From: Scalesia atractyloides
Lineage: Eukaryota > Streptophyta > Magnoliopsida > Asterales > Asteraceae
Assembly: GCA_947069175.1 (NCBI GenBank)
Contig: CAMTDV010000009.1
Coordinates: 7,943,163-8,007,162, forward strand
Reading direction: 5' to 3'
Length of the DNA stretch: 64,000 nt
The notes under the pieces were generated by a model that did no database searches, had not been told where the DNA came from, and saw only the letters and a list, made by a program, of their open reading frames with translations. The translations under genes and the position numbers were made by a program. Of the stretch, positions 11,923 to 22,399 are shown one piece after another (within the stretch, counting starts at the first letter, position 1; the number at the start of each line of letters is the position of its first letter).

Positions 11923-13989
11923 AACTCCCCCTTGGATGTTTTCGTAGTCATATACTTTTATAGACATCTTTGACAATAATCATCCTCATCAGTCTTTAAG
12001 TGTCATAGACTTCTTTGAACGCCTCGTAATCATCAGACTTCAAATAAGTTCCTGAGCCTTTATCTTTATCCTTGTATAAGTATTAAACTTTATGATCTTC
12101 ATACATTCTCTTTTCTTCAATTTAACTTGATAAAACTTTAATCTCCAAGCTCCCCCTTGCTGTGAGCTATGCTTCCCCTAGCTTTGAGCTTTATCTTCAA
12201 TCACGTTTCATCCTGCTCACCCTAAAATTTTACTTCCTGTTTCAAAGTACTTGGGAATTTATAGAAACATTTCAGATTCTAACTTTGAAATTTTGTACCA
12301 CATTTATTACATACCACCTGTACAAAAACTTGTACTTCAAATTTTAATCTTCATTTTCAGTTATTTCAGTTCAAATTAATGACCTTGAAAAATTTCACAT
12401 TTAAAACCTTTTTCAATTCATTTAATTTTTCAAATATTGAAATGAAATCCACTTAGTTGATCAAGTCCAAGTTAATGACCTTGATTAACTAATTTTGTTT
12501 ACCAAGTCCAAGTTAATAACCTTGGCTAAACCCGTTGTGAACACCTAGTATTATCTTCAATTTTAAAGTTTCAAATTAATAAACTTTTTCTTACAGACTT
12601 CGATGATCCGTTCTCCAACATTGGTTCGTTGAAAATCTTTTTGGATTTAAAATAAGTATTTTACAGAACTTTTAACAAGTAAAGTAAACTATGTACAAAC
12701 ATATTTACAGACATATTTTTGTGAATTCGTGTCTAAGGATCATATCAGTTTTATTGAGACATATCACCAGTACCGTTGACCTTTTTGAGACTTTAAGTTT
12801 TAAACTCGTTTACCTAGAATGTCTATATATTTGTCCACTTAAACTTCATCAAGTTTCTCAATTGTTCCAAGATATGTTAGGTAAGAATTATAAAACTTGA
12901 CTTAACTATGGTTCCCATCTCTTGGATATACTCCCGAATCCTAGATTCCCTAGATTTCATCTTACAGTGAGTATAGCGTAATTGATATCTGTATTTGGGT
13001 TATGCGAGGCCTTGAGAGCTCAGGTTAGTACTACCGTACAACAAAGAGTTGAAGGCTCGTCTTTCAGGTGTGTTCCACCTAAGGAATCTTTTCCGCATTG
13101 CAAATTATTAGATCTTTCGATTTTTTCAAGTTTGCATGCTATTTTGGGTTTTTAGCAAAAGCATCATAGAGGTTCTAGGCTATTGCTTCCGCAAAATCAG
13201 AAGAACTTGTATGATACCCCAGATATTAACTATCTATAAAGAACTCGTATCTCAGAATCAGGCAAACCTTCAATCGAAATTTCGGAGTACTAAGTCCATA
13301 TATCCAAGATGTGTTAATCCACAAGATTAAGCTGTTGTAAAATTTAGTTTATATCCCGGAAACAATCTACTGAACGTGTAAAGCCTATCGACACATCCAC
13401 AGTAAGATTTGTTTATCACTTTTAAACTTTACAATTCTTTAGCATACTGTGATAGTCCACTGATGTACTATCATTTCCTTTTTGACAACAAATTCTTTTT
13501 ATCTTTTTCATGTTTTTGTACTTTTTGATTTTTTTTCATTGTTTTTGAACTTTCAATTTTTTCATATGTTTTTTATTTTTCAACAATTTTTAAAATTTTC
13601 TTATACTCCCCCTAAAATCAAAAAATATTTTTGAATTTTAGATTTTTTAACAAATTCTATTTGAAAAATATAACCAACCAATGTGGATCCCGTGACCTCA
13701 TCGTCCGATCCTTTTTCTCATCTCGTATCTGCAATTGTTTAACAAACAATATTAAACTCATTTACCACTTGTAAAATCAGTTTGAACTTGTAAGAACTTT
13801 AAAATCAGTTTTTTCTGTTCAATGGTGTGGATTTCATAATTTTGATTTTTTTCAAAATTTTCTTCTCAACTACTCCCCTCAAAATGACAAAGATATGACA
13901 TTTCTAGATAAGTTAAAAATTATGAAGCTCCTCAATCCCGAATCAACTTTGATAATCTGGATCTTGGAACTCCTAGCACATGAAAGGAT
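11923..13989 (-). other. non-coding 3' interior of the TR-GAG-like element
   Basis: About 2.07 kb of AT-rich sequence between the gag stop and the 3' LTR, with poly-T-rich stretches near 13490-13620. No pol domain can be read in any frame. The region occupies the place where pol would lie in an autonomous relative. Confidence 0.7.
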
Positions 13990-16900
13990 TTAGTTAAAAA
14001 GTTCAACCCAAGCCTTCTTGGTCTTGGGTTTTGGATATAACTCCTCATACACCTCTTCGTAATCATTTTCGTATGCTCTTTGATAAGCATATTCAACATC
14101 ACAAACTTCAAACTCATAATCAACTTTACTTTTATCTTTTTTGATTGATTTGACATTTTCGGTTTTATCACAAACACCTTCACTCTTTCAGGTGATTTCT
14201 TTTTAGCAATCCAAGCTTGAGAATTAACTCTAGCTTTCTTGATATAAACCTAGAATCAATGTTTGACTTTGAAGTCTCTCCTTTTTGAAAAATTGAATTT
14301 TCAAAATTTGATTCATTTTTAGGTTTTATTTCAAGATTGGATTCAACATTACGTTTCGTTTCTTTGATGTAACGTTTCTTTTTACAATCCTGATTTGATC
14401 ATTTTCAGATTGCTTTTGTTTTACCTCTCTTGAAACTTCTTTTCTTCGGGGATACACAGGTTTAGACTTCGACACTTGCGAGCAATGTGACCAACTTCAT
14501 TGCATTCTGAAGCAAGTCCGAGTGTCATGAGCCTGTCCACTAGTGGGTTTTACTCCACTTGCGGACTTAGCCTTGTCCCGAAGTTCCTTTTCTTTCTTGA
14601 AATCATCGTTTGACTTCTTACGATCAAGCTTTCTTCTCGAACCGTGCTCGTTCCGTACACAAACTTTATGTTCTTACCTTTGTATTCTTGGAACGTTGAC
14701 TTCTAATTCTTCTTCGGTTCATCTTCAGCTTCTTCCAAACCTAAACCTGCTCTCCTGTTCTCAGGAAAATCACCACCGTTTCTACGGTAAATTGTTAAAA
14801 TTCCGTTTCGGTTTAGAATAAAACTTATTTTCATTTTTCTCGAGATCATCTGATGAAACTTCCACAAGTTTAAACAGTTTATCGATTTGATCTTCTTTCA
14901 CATTCTAAATCGAAAGCTATCATTGAAATATAATCTATCAGATTCCTTAACCTTGTACATGACAACGTTAGGATCATCACTTAGATCATTTTCTGATGAT
15001 GTATCGTCACTTTCAGATTATGAACCAGAACTATTTGAACTCGAGTTGGCGCTTTTAAAGCTGCCATCATCAGAATCATTTCCCAAACATTCTTTACCAC
15101 ATCTTTTACCACCGATTCATTATCATCGTTTGATTTCGTAAAGTCTACGTCAATGTTTTCAGGCAATTTATCTTTCTTTTCTGAAAGAAGTAAAAGATTA
15201 AATGCCTTTTTAATATCATCATCTTTCTTGCAGCAGTAACTTGCAAGAAATGGTGGAGGAACAATTCCATAAACTTTACGCTTTGAGTTATCAACATTAT
15301 CCTCCGACTTGATCGTAGGAAGAATGTGATCAATGACATATGAGTTTGTGGTGTAACTTTTTAGTAATTGTTTCTGTTTCAATTTTCATTTCGTGAAACT
15401 CACGCTTTGTCTCAAACAATTGTATTAATGTACATGTTAATTGCCTTTTGTTTTTCAATAATTGTGGCATTTAACATGGTGACATTAGCGTTGAGTTCAC
15501 TGTTAGCTCTATCAACATGTTTATATTTGCCTGATATTTTGTCATAAGCTTCTTTTATGGTTCTGTAATCATAACGAAAGTTTTCGTTATGTTCAGTCAA
15601 TTCTCTTATGACTTTGACTTTATCCAGACAGGGTTCACAAGGACTTGCGCACTTTGTGCAAGGTTTTCAACCTCCACAACTTTCACAACTTCCTTTTCAG
15701 ACATGCTTACCTCTGCTTTTACCTTTTCGGCTTCTGCTCTCAACTCTTTTTGTTTTTGCATCTCAAGGTAAGCTATTCCTTCTTCCTCTGTTTGTTGTAT
15801 GTATCTTTCCAGAACTTCATCCTCCAGGACAGTTTCTTCCTCAGCTCTCTGCATTAATGCTTCTTGAATAGCATTTTCGATAGCAACATCCACAAATGTT
15901 GTCTCAGATTCATTCACAACCTCTGCCATCATAGCAACACCAGTCTTCTTTCCGATGTATTTGTTCCAATCGAAACCATCTTCTTTATGATTGGCAACCA
16001 GAGCTTGTTCGGCTTTCTTTGCCGGTTTATCTTCAACTTCAACTTGTGTTCTATTCGGATATGATTTGTAGTGCAGCGCTTTCTTGTAATATTCGTTACC
16101 GGTCCCAAAAGGATTTGGTTTCCACTTGCTTCTTGGTTATGGCATTCACGTTTGAAGTGCCCTTTTTGTCTACATCTGAAACAAGTAACTTTTGTTTTGT
16201 CGAAACCAAGTTTATTGCTTGAGTTACCAATATCCATTCCAGTGAGTGCTACAAACTTTGAAACTCTCCGGATAATCGATGATGTCCATCAGTTCCAACT
16301 CTTCCTCATCTACCTGATCGTAATCCTCATCTGTCATTTCAGGATTTCCGATCTTTCCAGCAACAAGACTTTCATATGATTCCAGAACTGTAGCAAAAAG
16401 TGCTATGTGTTGTTTTGCAACTTTTTCAGGAAACACATTCTTTAAATCAACTGCTATGTTGCATTGGAAAACATTTGAATTAGAAGTGGATTGGCTTGTC
16501 TGATGAGATTGACTTTGAGAAGAAGAATTTGAACCAACATATGAATAACCAGTGTTTGGAGAATACTGATTTTGTGACGATTGATCTGATGTATTCATGT
16601 TTGCACTAAATGCCGTTTGGATTTTTGGACTTTGAATCGGAGTATCTGGAACACCACCTTTGTAATAAACTCGGGCATCCTGAACAACATTAGTGTTTTT
16701 GGATTTTGCAATCTTCATCAATTCCATTTCATGACCTTCAAGCTTGTCGATGAAAGATGACAATTTAAAATGTCTCCAAGATGGACTATTCTTTAGAATC
16801 ATCAGATACGTTGTCCATTCTCCTTCTGGAAGTGCATCGGCCAACTTCTCAATTTGCTCTTCGTTAGTTCTCTTGATATCATGTCTTCGCATCTGGACCA

Positions 16901-17296
16901 TGAGGTGACAATATCTATCAATCATTTGCTTCATTGTCTCTCCTTTGATCATTGTGAAGATCTCAAATTCTTTCTTTATCAAAGCCTTTTTGCTTTTAAT
17001 CATTTCATCACTTCCTTTGTCAATTGCTGAAAACTTGTTCAGTGGAAGATCTTGATCACGTTCATCTTTGGGCCATGTATATCCATCTTCAATCGCAACC
17101 CAGCTGTTGAATTGATTCGCTTGAATCCAATTAACAAACTTTTCCTTCCATCCCTCGAACTCGTCCATACTCATCAACTTTGGCGGTTTCTGAGTAGTTC
17201 CTATTTCATTATCGAGGTTCATCTGATTAACTGCAATTGAATTTGACGTTGAGGCTTGAGCTACTCCAGCTGCAAACCGTTATGGAAATCTTCCAT
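13990..17296 (-). pseudogene. long Gag of the TR-GAG-like element
   Basis: The likely start is ATG at 17296; a one-base loss a few codons later shifts into the frame open at 17222 (332 aa, with KLMSMDEFEGWKEKFVNWIQ, a UBN2/copia gag signature). Another shift near 16230 leads to a CCHC knuckle CFRCRQKGHFKREC (16142-16183). Then come acidic, coiled-coil-like stretches (15932-15606 and 15600-15412) and a second knuckle at 14472-14514 in which an extra base splits CFR from CNEVGHIARKC. The final frame ends at TAA 13990-13992 after a Lys/Pro-rich tail. The total (~1100 codons) resembles complete SIRE-type gag, so gag is complete in extent but broken. Confidence 0.82.
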
Positions 17297-17350
17297 TTTG
17301 AAAATCTGATAATACGATAAAAAACACTTGACAATTTATTAGCAACAAGC

Positions 17351-17777
17351 AAGTTCGGTCGAACTTATGTCAAAACAGATAATTATAAATCAAGTTTCAA
17401 CAAGTTCGGTCGAACTTAGATATCAATTTTCAGAATTTTATCACTTATACTCAAGTTCGGTCGAACTTGGTATTACTTTTGAGAACAAACACACTTCGAG
17501 CGGACTTGTGTAAGGTTTCAAGACAAACACTTAAGTTCGGTCAAACTTAGGTAATCTTTCAATGATTTCGTCAAGTTCGGGCGAACTTGTGAATAAAATT
17601 CAATGAGATTCGATCAAGTTCGGTCGAACTTAACCAAAACTATTGAAATATCTTTCAAGTTCGAGCGAACTTTTCACAAAAATCTTGAAAATCCTATAAA
17701 GTTCGGTCAAACTTGATGAAAATCAGTGAGATTTTAATCAGTTCGGTCGAACTTGATGTTAAGTTCGGCCATGACTT
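17351..17777. repeat. array of eleven phased 16-bp palindromes
   Basis: Eleven copies of AAGTTCGNNCGAACTT (arms of 7, two variable central bases) start at 17351, 17402, 17453, 17492, 17533, 17573, 17616, 17657, 17699, 17739 and 17761. Steps are 51, 51, 39, 41, 40, 43, 41, 42, 40 and 22. Spacers are largely unlike each other although several share TCAATGAGATT-like words, which suggests an old ~41-bp tandem repeat of which mainly the palindrome persists. It lies in the leader between PBS and gag start. Confidence 0.93.
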
Positions 17778-17994
17778 GTTCCAAAAACATGGTTTTTGCA
17801 ACTTTTGATGTCAAAAAGTTTGAATTTGATGTCCATACTTTTAAGGGTTTATCTATGATGTATTTAACATGTTATATTCAAAATTGAACATAATTTGTCC
17901 GTGAATTCTTCATTTTTGTTCAAAAGTTAAGAAAAATAGAAGAATGGAGATGAAATAGAGAGATTCTTATCTTGATTTCAACAAATTCAGGTAT

Positions 17995-18010
17995 CCAGGC
18001 CCTGATATCA
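17995..18010 (-). other. primer-binding site of the TR-GAG-like element
   Basis: The minus strand reads TGATATCAGGGCCTGG, 13 of 16 matches to the complement of plant initiator tRNA-Met 3' end, two bases inside the 5' LTR. Confidence 0.75.
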
Positions 18011-18012
18011 CT

Positions 18013-18538
18013 TGTAGGAACGTCCACGATTAGCACAGGAACCTAAATTTGTTATCTATTATCCGATTAGGCGGAAACTAATGACAAGTTAACCAAATAA
18101 CAAGAATTACTCGTTTAATAGTTGTTTTCATTGATCTAAAGTTCAATACATTCGAGATCCGGATCCGACAAAGCTTCGCCGTCTCTGTGCCAAAATATCT
18201 CCAAGTTACAAATGAGATCAACATGCTAGCTAATATAGGCAGTGAAGTTTGCTAGAGTATGAAGTGAGTTCGGTCGAACTTGCCTTAGCAAGTTCGGCCG
18301 AACTTGACAATCCAAGAGACTCTCAAGCAAACTTGACCCAATTTCACATAAATACTCCATATTGCTAGCCTATTCAACTCTAACCAATACAGACTCAATA
18401 CAAGACTAATATATAAACGTTATGCACCAATAGCTCCTTCTTGGATATCTACTTTGTCTTGTTTGGTCTTCAGAAATTCTCGTTTATTCCAGACTCGTTC
18501 TCGTGCAATGAAGAAGGCAACAGACATATGCACCAACA
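18013..18538 (-). repeat. 5' LTR of the TR-GAG-like element
   Basis: TGTAGGAACGTCC...GCACCAACA, 526 bp. It holds two palindromes (18266-18281 and 18290-18305) upstream of a TATA-like CTATATTAG on the minus strand. Relative to the other LTR, both palindromes changed only in the central dinucleotide. Confidence 0.95.
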
Positions 18539-18583
18539 GAATTTGATACGACAAAGTGAACCTCTGTTCTGGATAAAACAGGG

Positions 18584-18657
18584 TTTATATAGGGTTTTGA
18601 AAAAGTGATGATGACGTGTCATCTGATGCAAACAACTGACTAACGTCTGACCACGTG
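18584..18657 (-). promoter_or_regulatory. putative internal promoter for ORF3
   Basis: In the spacer after pol, the minus strand carries CTATATAAA (18584-18592), preceded by TGACGTGTCA (18612-18621) and a G-box CACGTG (18652-18657). In the element before the nested insertion, the TATA would lie about 200 bp upstream of the ORF3 Met at 11234. The ACGT core is shared with the LTR promoter site TGACGTCA. Motif-based inference. Confidence 0.45.
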
Positions 18658-18931
18658 TATCCTCTGATTGAAGATGGAAGACAGGTGCTTTGGCAAACAC
18701 TGTTGAGAATTTGGGCAGTGGATGTGAACAGTGTTTTAACACTATCAAAGGATACACTTTGACAGTGGATAGACTTTTCTAAACGACCAGTGTTTTGATG
18801 CTATCAGTGGTTTGAAATAGACTTTAAGGAGTTATTGAAAAATTCATTTTTAAACTATTTTTAAGGAAGAATTATGATTTTCTTGAAAACATTTTTATGC
18901 TATTTACACATGGATCACCTGAAAACTATTT

Positions 18932-21900
18932 TTAATCCATGTTTAGCATTCCAATCATAGAGATCCAGCTTTCAAAAGTAGATGTATCCAATGCTTTTGT
19001 TAGCACATCTGCTAGCTGATCCTTAGTATGGACATGTTGTAAAGAAATAAAACCTTTTTCATAGCAATCCCTCACAAAGTGATGTCTGATGTCAATGTGT
19101 TTTGTTGTAGAATGAGAAACTGGACTTTTGATGATATTTTCTGCTCTTGACTATCAATTTTGAGAGGAGTCTTTAAAGCAGTGATACCAAAATCCAAAAG
19201 TTGATTTTGAAGCCATGGATTTGTCAGTGCAACTTGCAGCAGCAATGTATTCAGCCTCAGCAGTGCTTGTGGAAACTGCAACTTGCTTTTTACTTTGCCA
19301 AGACACTAGGCAATCACCTAGGAATTGGACACCTCCTGATGTGGACTTCCTTGTTGTCTTGCATCCAGCAAAATCACTATCTAAGTAACCTGAAAGCTCA
19401 ATATTTCCATTAGCAGGATACCAAGATACCAAGTGTGGGAGCACCTTTTATGTACCTGAATATCCTTTTGACAGCAATAAGATCAGACTTTCTAGGTTGT
19501 GACTAGGATCTGGCACAAACACATGTTGCAAACATGATGTCTGGCCTGGAAGCAGTTAGGTACAATAAAGACCCAATCATACTTCTTTTAAGTGTTTGAT
19601 CAACCAAGTCATCTTTATCAACAATAGTGACCAGCTTTGAAGTTGCCACGGGTGTGCTACAAGGTTTACAATCATCCATATTAAACTTTTTAAGCAGTTC
19701 TTTGACATACTTGTTTTGATGGATGAAAGTGCCATTGTGCATTTGTTTGACTTGTAAACCAAGGAAACATTGCAACTCACCCATTGCACTCATTTCAAAC
19801 TCTGCTACCATGAGTTTCTGAACTCTTCACACATGGCAGTGCATGTGGATCCAAAAATGATGTCATCCACATAAATTTGGACAAGCATCAAATCTTTTCC
19901 TTTCCATTTTAAAAACAAGGTTTTATCAATTTTACCTCTTGAGAAACCTATGGATAAGAGAAAAGTGGATAGAGTTTCATACCAGGCTCTTGGTGCTTGT
20001 TTAAGACCATACAGTGATTTGTTTAACCTGTACACATGATCCGGATGAAATGGATCTTCAAATCCAGGAGGTTGGCACACATACACTTCTTCCTGATCTT
20101 TCCATACAGGAATGCACTTTTGTTGTCCATTTGAAACACTTTGATGTTGTGGTTAGCAGCAAAAGCTAAGAACAGTCTGATGGCTTCTAACCTTGCTACA
20201 GGAGCAAAGGTTTCATCATAGTCAATGCCTTCTTCCTATCTGTAGCCTTGAACCATGAGCCTTGCTTTGTTCTTGACAACAATACCCCTTTCATCTGTTT
20301 TGTTCTTGAAGATCCACTTTGTACCAATTGGACTCACATCCTTAGGCAGTAGTACAAGTTCCCAAACTTGTCTTCTAAACTGAAGGAGCTCCTCTTGCAT
20401 AGCTTCTACCCAACTATTGTCTTTCAGTGCCTCTTGGTACTTGACAGGTTGTATGAGTGATAGAAAGCCAGCAAAGAGGCAAATGTTTTGGGATTGGCTT
20501 CTTGTGAGCACTCTTCTCATTTATGTTGCCAATAACTTGATCCAATGGATGCTTTTGAGGAAGATCAAATCACCTTGATATGGGACAAGTGCATTTTGAG
20601 GTGAAGCTTGCAAATGTGTATCATCTGAGCTAACCTCTGTTGGTGAATTTGATAGTCCATCCTCTGATTGGAATGGAGGTGGTGGTATGGGTGGTATGGT
20701 AGTGGATGTTTGTTGATTTTTATCCAGATTTGGTGGATTTTTATCTACAGTGTTTTGTTTTGAGAGCAGGCAGAGGATTGAGAATTAACCACTGTTGAAC
20801 CAGCATAGCTTTCACCATTGTTACTAACATTTACCCCTCTGCTTGAAGGACAGATCTTGAAATTTGGAAGAATGCATCATATCCTTGCTCTTGTGGTGCT
20901 GACTGTGATGTGCCTGCAGTGTTAGTCTTGCCAGACACATCTTCAAATGAAAATTTATCTAGATCAAACAGTTCAGCAGGATTTGCTGGAATTTTCAAAG
21001 ATGAAAGTTCATTGAACTTCACATTCAGAGTTTCTTCAACACACTTGGTCCTAGAGTTAAATACTCTGTAGGCTTTGGCAGTGGTTAAGTATCCCAGAAA
21101 ATAACCACAGTCAACTTTGGCTGCATACTTAGAGATAGAATCTTTTAAGTTCAAAATGAAACAAGGACAGCCAAACACTTTGAAATGTGAGATCAGAGGT
21201 TTGATTTTGTAAAGCAATTCATAAGCAGTCTTTTTATGCCTAGAGTTAATCAAAACTCTGCTCTGAACATAACAAGAGTGTTTACAGCCTCTGCCCAAAA
21301 AGACAAGGGTAAACCTGAGTCTGCTAGCATGGTTCTTGCAGATTCAACAAGAGTTCGATTTTTCCTTTCAACTACCCCATTTTGTTCTGAGTTCTTGGGA
21401 CACTAAATTGCCTAGCAATCCCTTTTGACTCACAAAAGGCATTTAACTCTTTATTTCTAAACTCTGTCCCATTATCACTCCTAAAGATTTTTACATGGAG
21501 GTCATATTTTTTCAACTTGTTTGACAAAATTTTGGAATATACCAGCTGTTTCATCTTTGGAATGTAAGAAGAATGTCCATGTAAACCTTGAAAAATCATC
21601 TACAATGACCAACCCAAATATTTTCTTCATTAAGCTCATGATTTTACAGGGCCAAACAAATCCATGTGCAGCAGTTGCAAACCCTGGGTTGTTTTGCACT
21701 CTTCAATTGACTTGTAAGAAATTTTATGTTGTTTACCTTTTAAACAGGAAACAGAATGCTCTTCACAAGTAAATTGCTCATGTGGTAAACCTCTGACAAG
21801 ATAATTTTTAGAGAGAGCAGTGATTGTCTTTAAATTTGTGTGCCCAAGTCTTCTATGCCATAACTCTGTCTCTTTGCTTGAAGCAACTGAGAACATGCAT

Positions 21901-22318
21901 GCATTAGACATAGGTTATCTTTCAACATATCAACCACATACACATTGCCATTCCTATAAGCAACAAGTTGTGCTTTGCTCTCAGCAATGATCTGATCAAT
22001 CTTTTTTAACAACCTCTGGTCCTATAAGCAACATAGGGTTATCTTTGTAAAGAAGGATCGATATCCTTTGTCACTCATTTGTGAGACACTCAAAAGATTG
22101 AATTTTAGATTGTCAATTAAGTTAACATTTTCAAATTTGAGATTCCCAGCCTGGACACACCCTGAACCCAACACCTTCCCTTTTGAATTGTTACCAAAGG
22201 ATATATCACCCCCTCCATGAGCCAAGAAGTCTTTGAGAAGGGCTCTACATCCTGTCTGGCCTGAGCCTCCACTATCTACATACCATAAACTATCAAGGCA
22301 AGTAGAAGCTCCCTGCAC
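18932..22318 (-). pseudogene. copia pol (PR-IN-RT-RNase H) of the SIRE-type element
   Basis: Domains run leftward. Protease-like WYVDSGGSG (22318-22022) where copia usually has DSGCS or similar. Pre-integrase ELWHRRLGH near 21870 with one expected zinc Cys replaced by Ser (EEHSVSC). Integrase core with IVDDFSRFTWTFFL and IFRSDNGTEFRN (21699-21372), broken near the catalytic Glu. A C-terminal part (21298-20831). RT from about 20420 with GTKWIFKNKTDE, LNKSLYGLKQAPRAWYE and IYVDDIIFGS (YVDD at 19862-19873). RNase H with SDFAGCKTTRKSTSG and STAEAEYIAA (19444-19230). The C-terminus ends at TAA 18932-18934. Several frameshifts separate the domains. It is the replication polyprotein of the element. 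Confidence 0.92.
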
Positions 22319-22399
22319 ATAAATAAATAATTAGTTTAGATGAGATTCCAAAGCCAGGATGGCTTTAGATTGGTTCACAGATGTCCACTCTCAAATCCA

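Larger units (their letters stand above)
11395..18538 (-). mobile_element. TR-GAG-like non-autonomous LTR element
   Basis: Two ~527-bp LTRs (11395-11922 and 18013-18538) bound a 6.1-kb interior, flanked by a perfect 5-bp duplication GAATT (11390-11394 and 18539-18543). A PBS related to tRNA-iMet (17995-18010) and a purine tract complement at 11923 (AACTCCCCCTT) give minus orientation. The interior codes for a long copia-like gag (17296-13990) and then about 2 kb without coding; no protease, integrase, RT or RNase H is visible. This fits TR-GAG elements (LTR elements carrying only gag), though those described are usually shorter. The SIRE-type gag architecture suggests mobilisation by a SIRE-type partner. 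Confidence 0.9.

Noticed and set aside
17351..17777. CRISPR-like pattern of palindromic repeats with unlike spacers
   Set aside because: The host is a plant, the repeats are short and degenerate, spacer lengths vary, and the array lies in the leader of an LTR element with clear boundaries.
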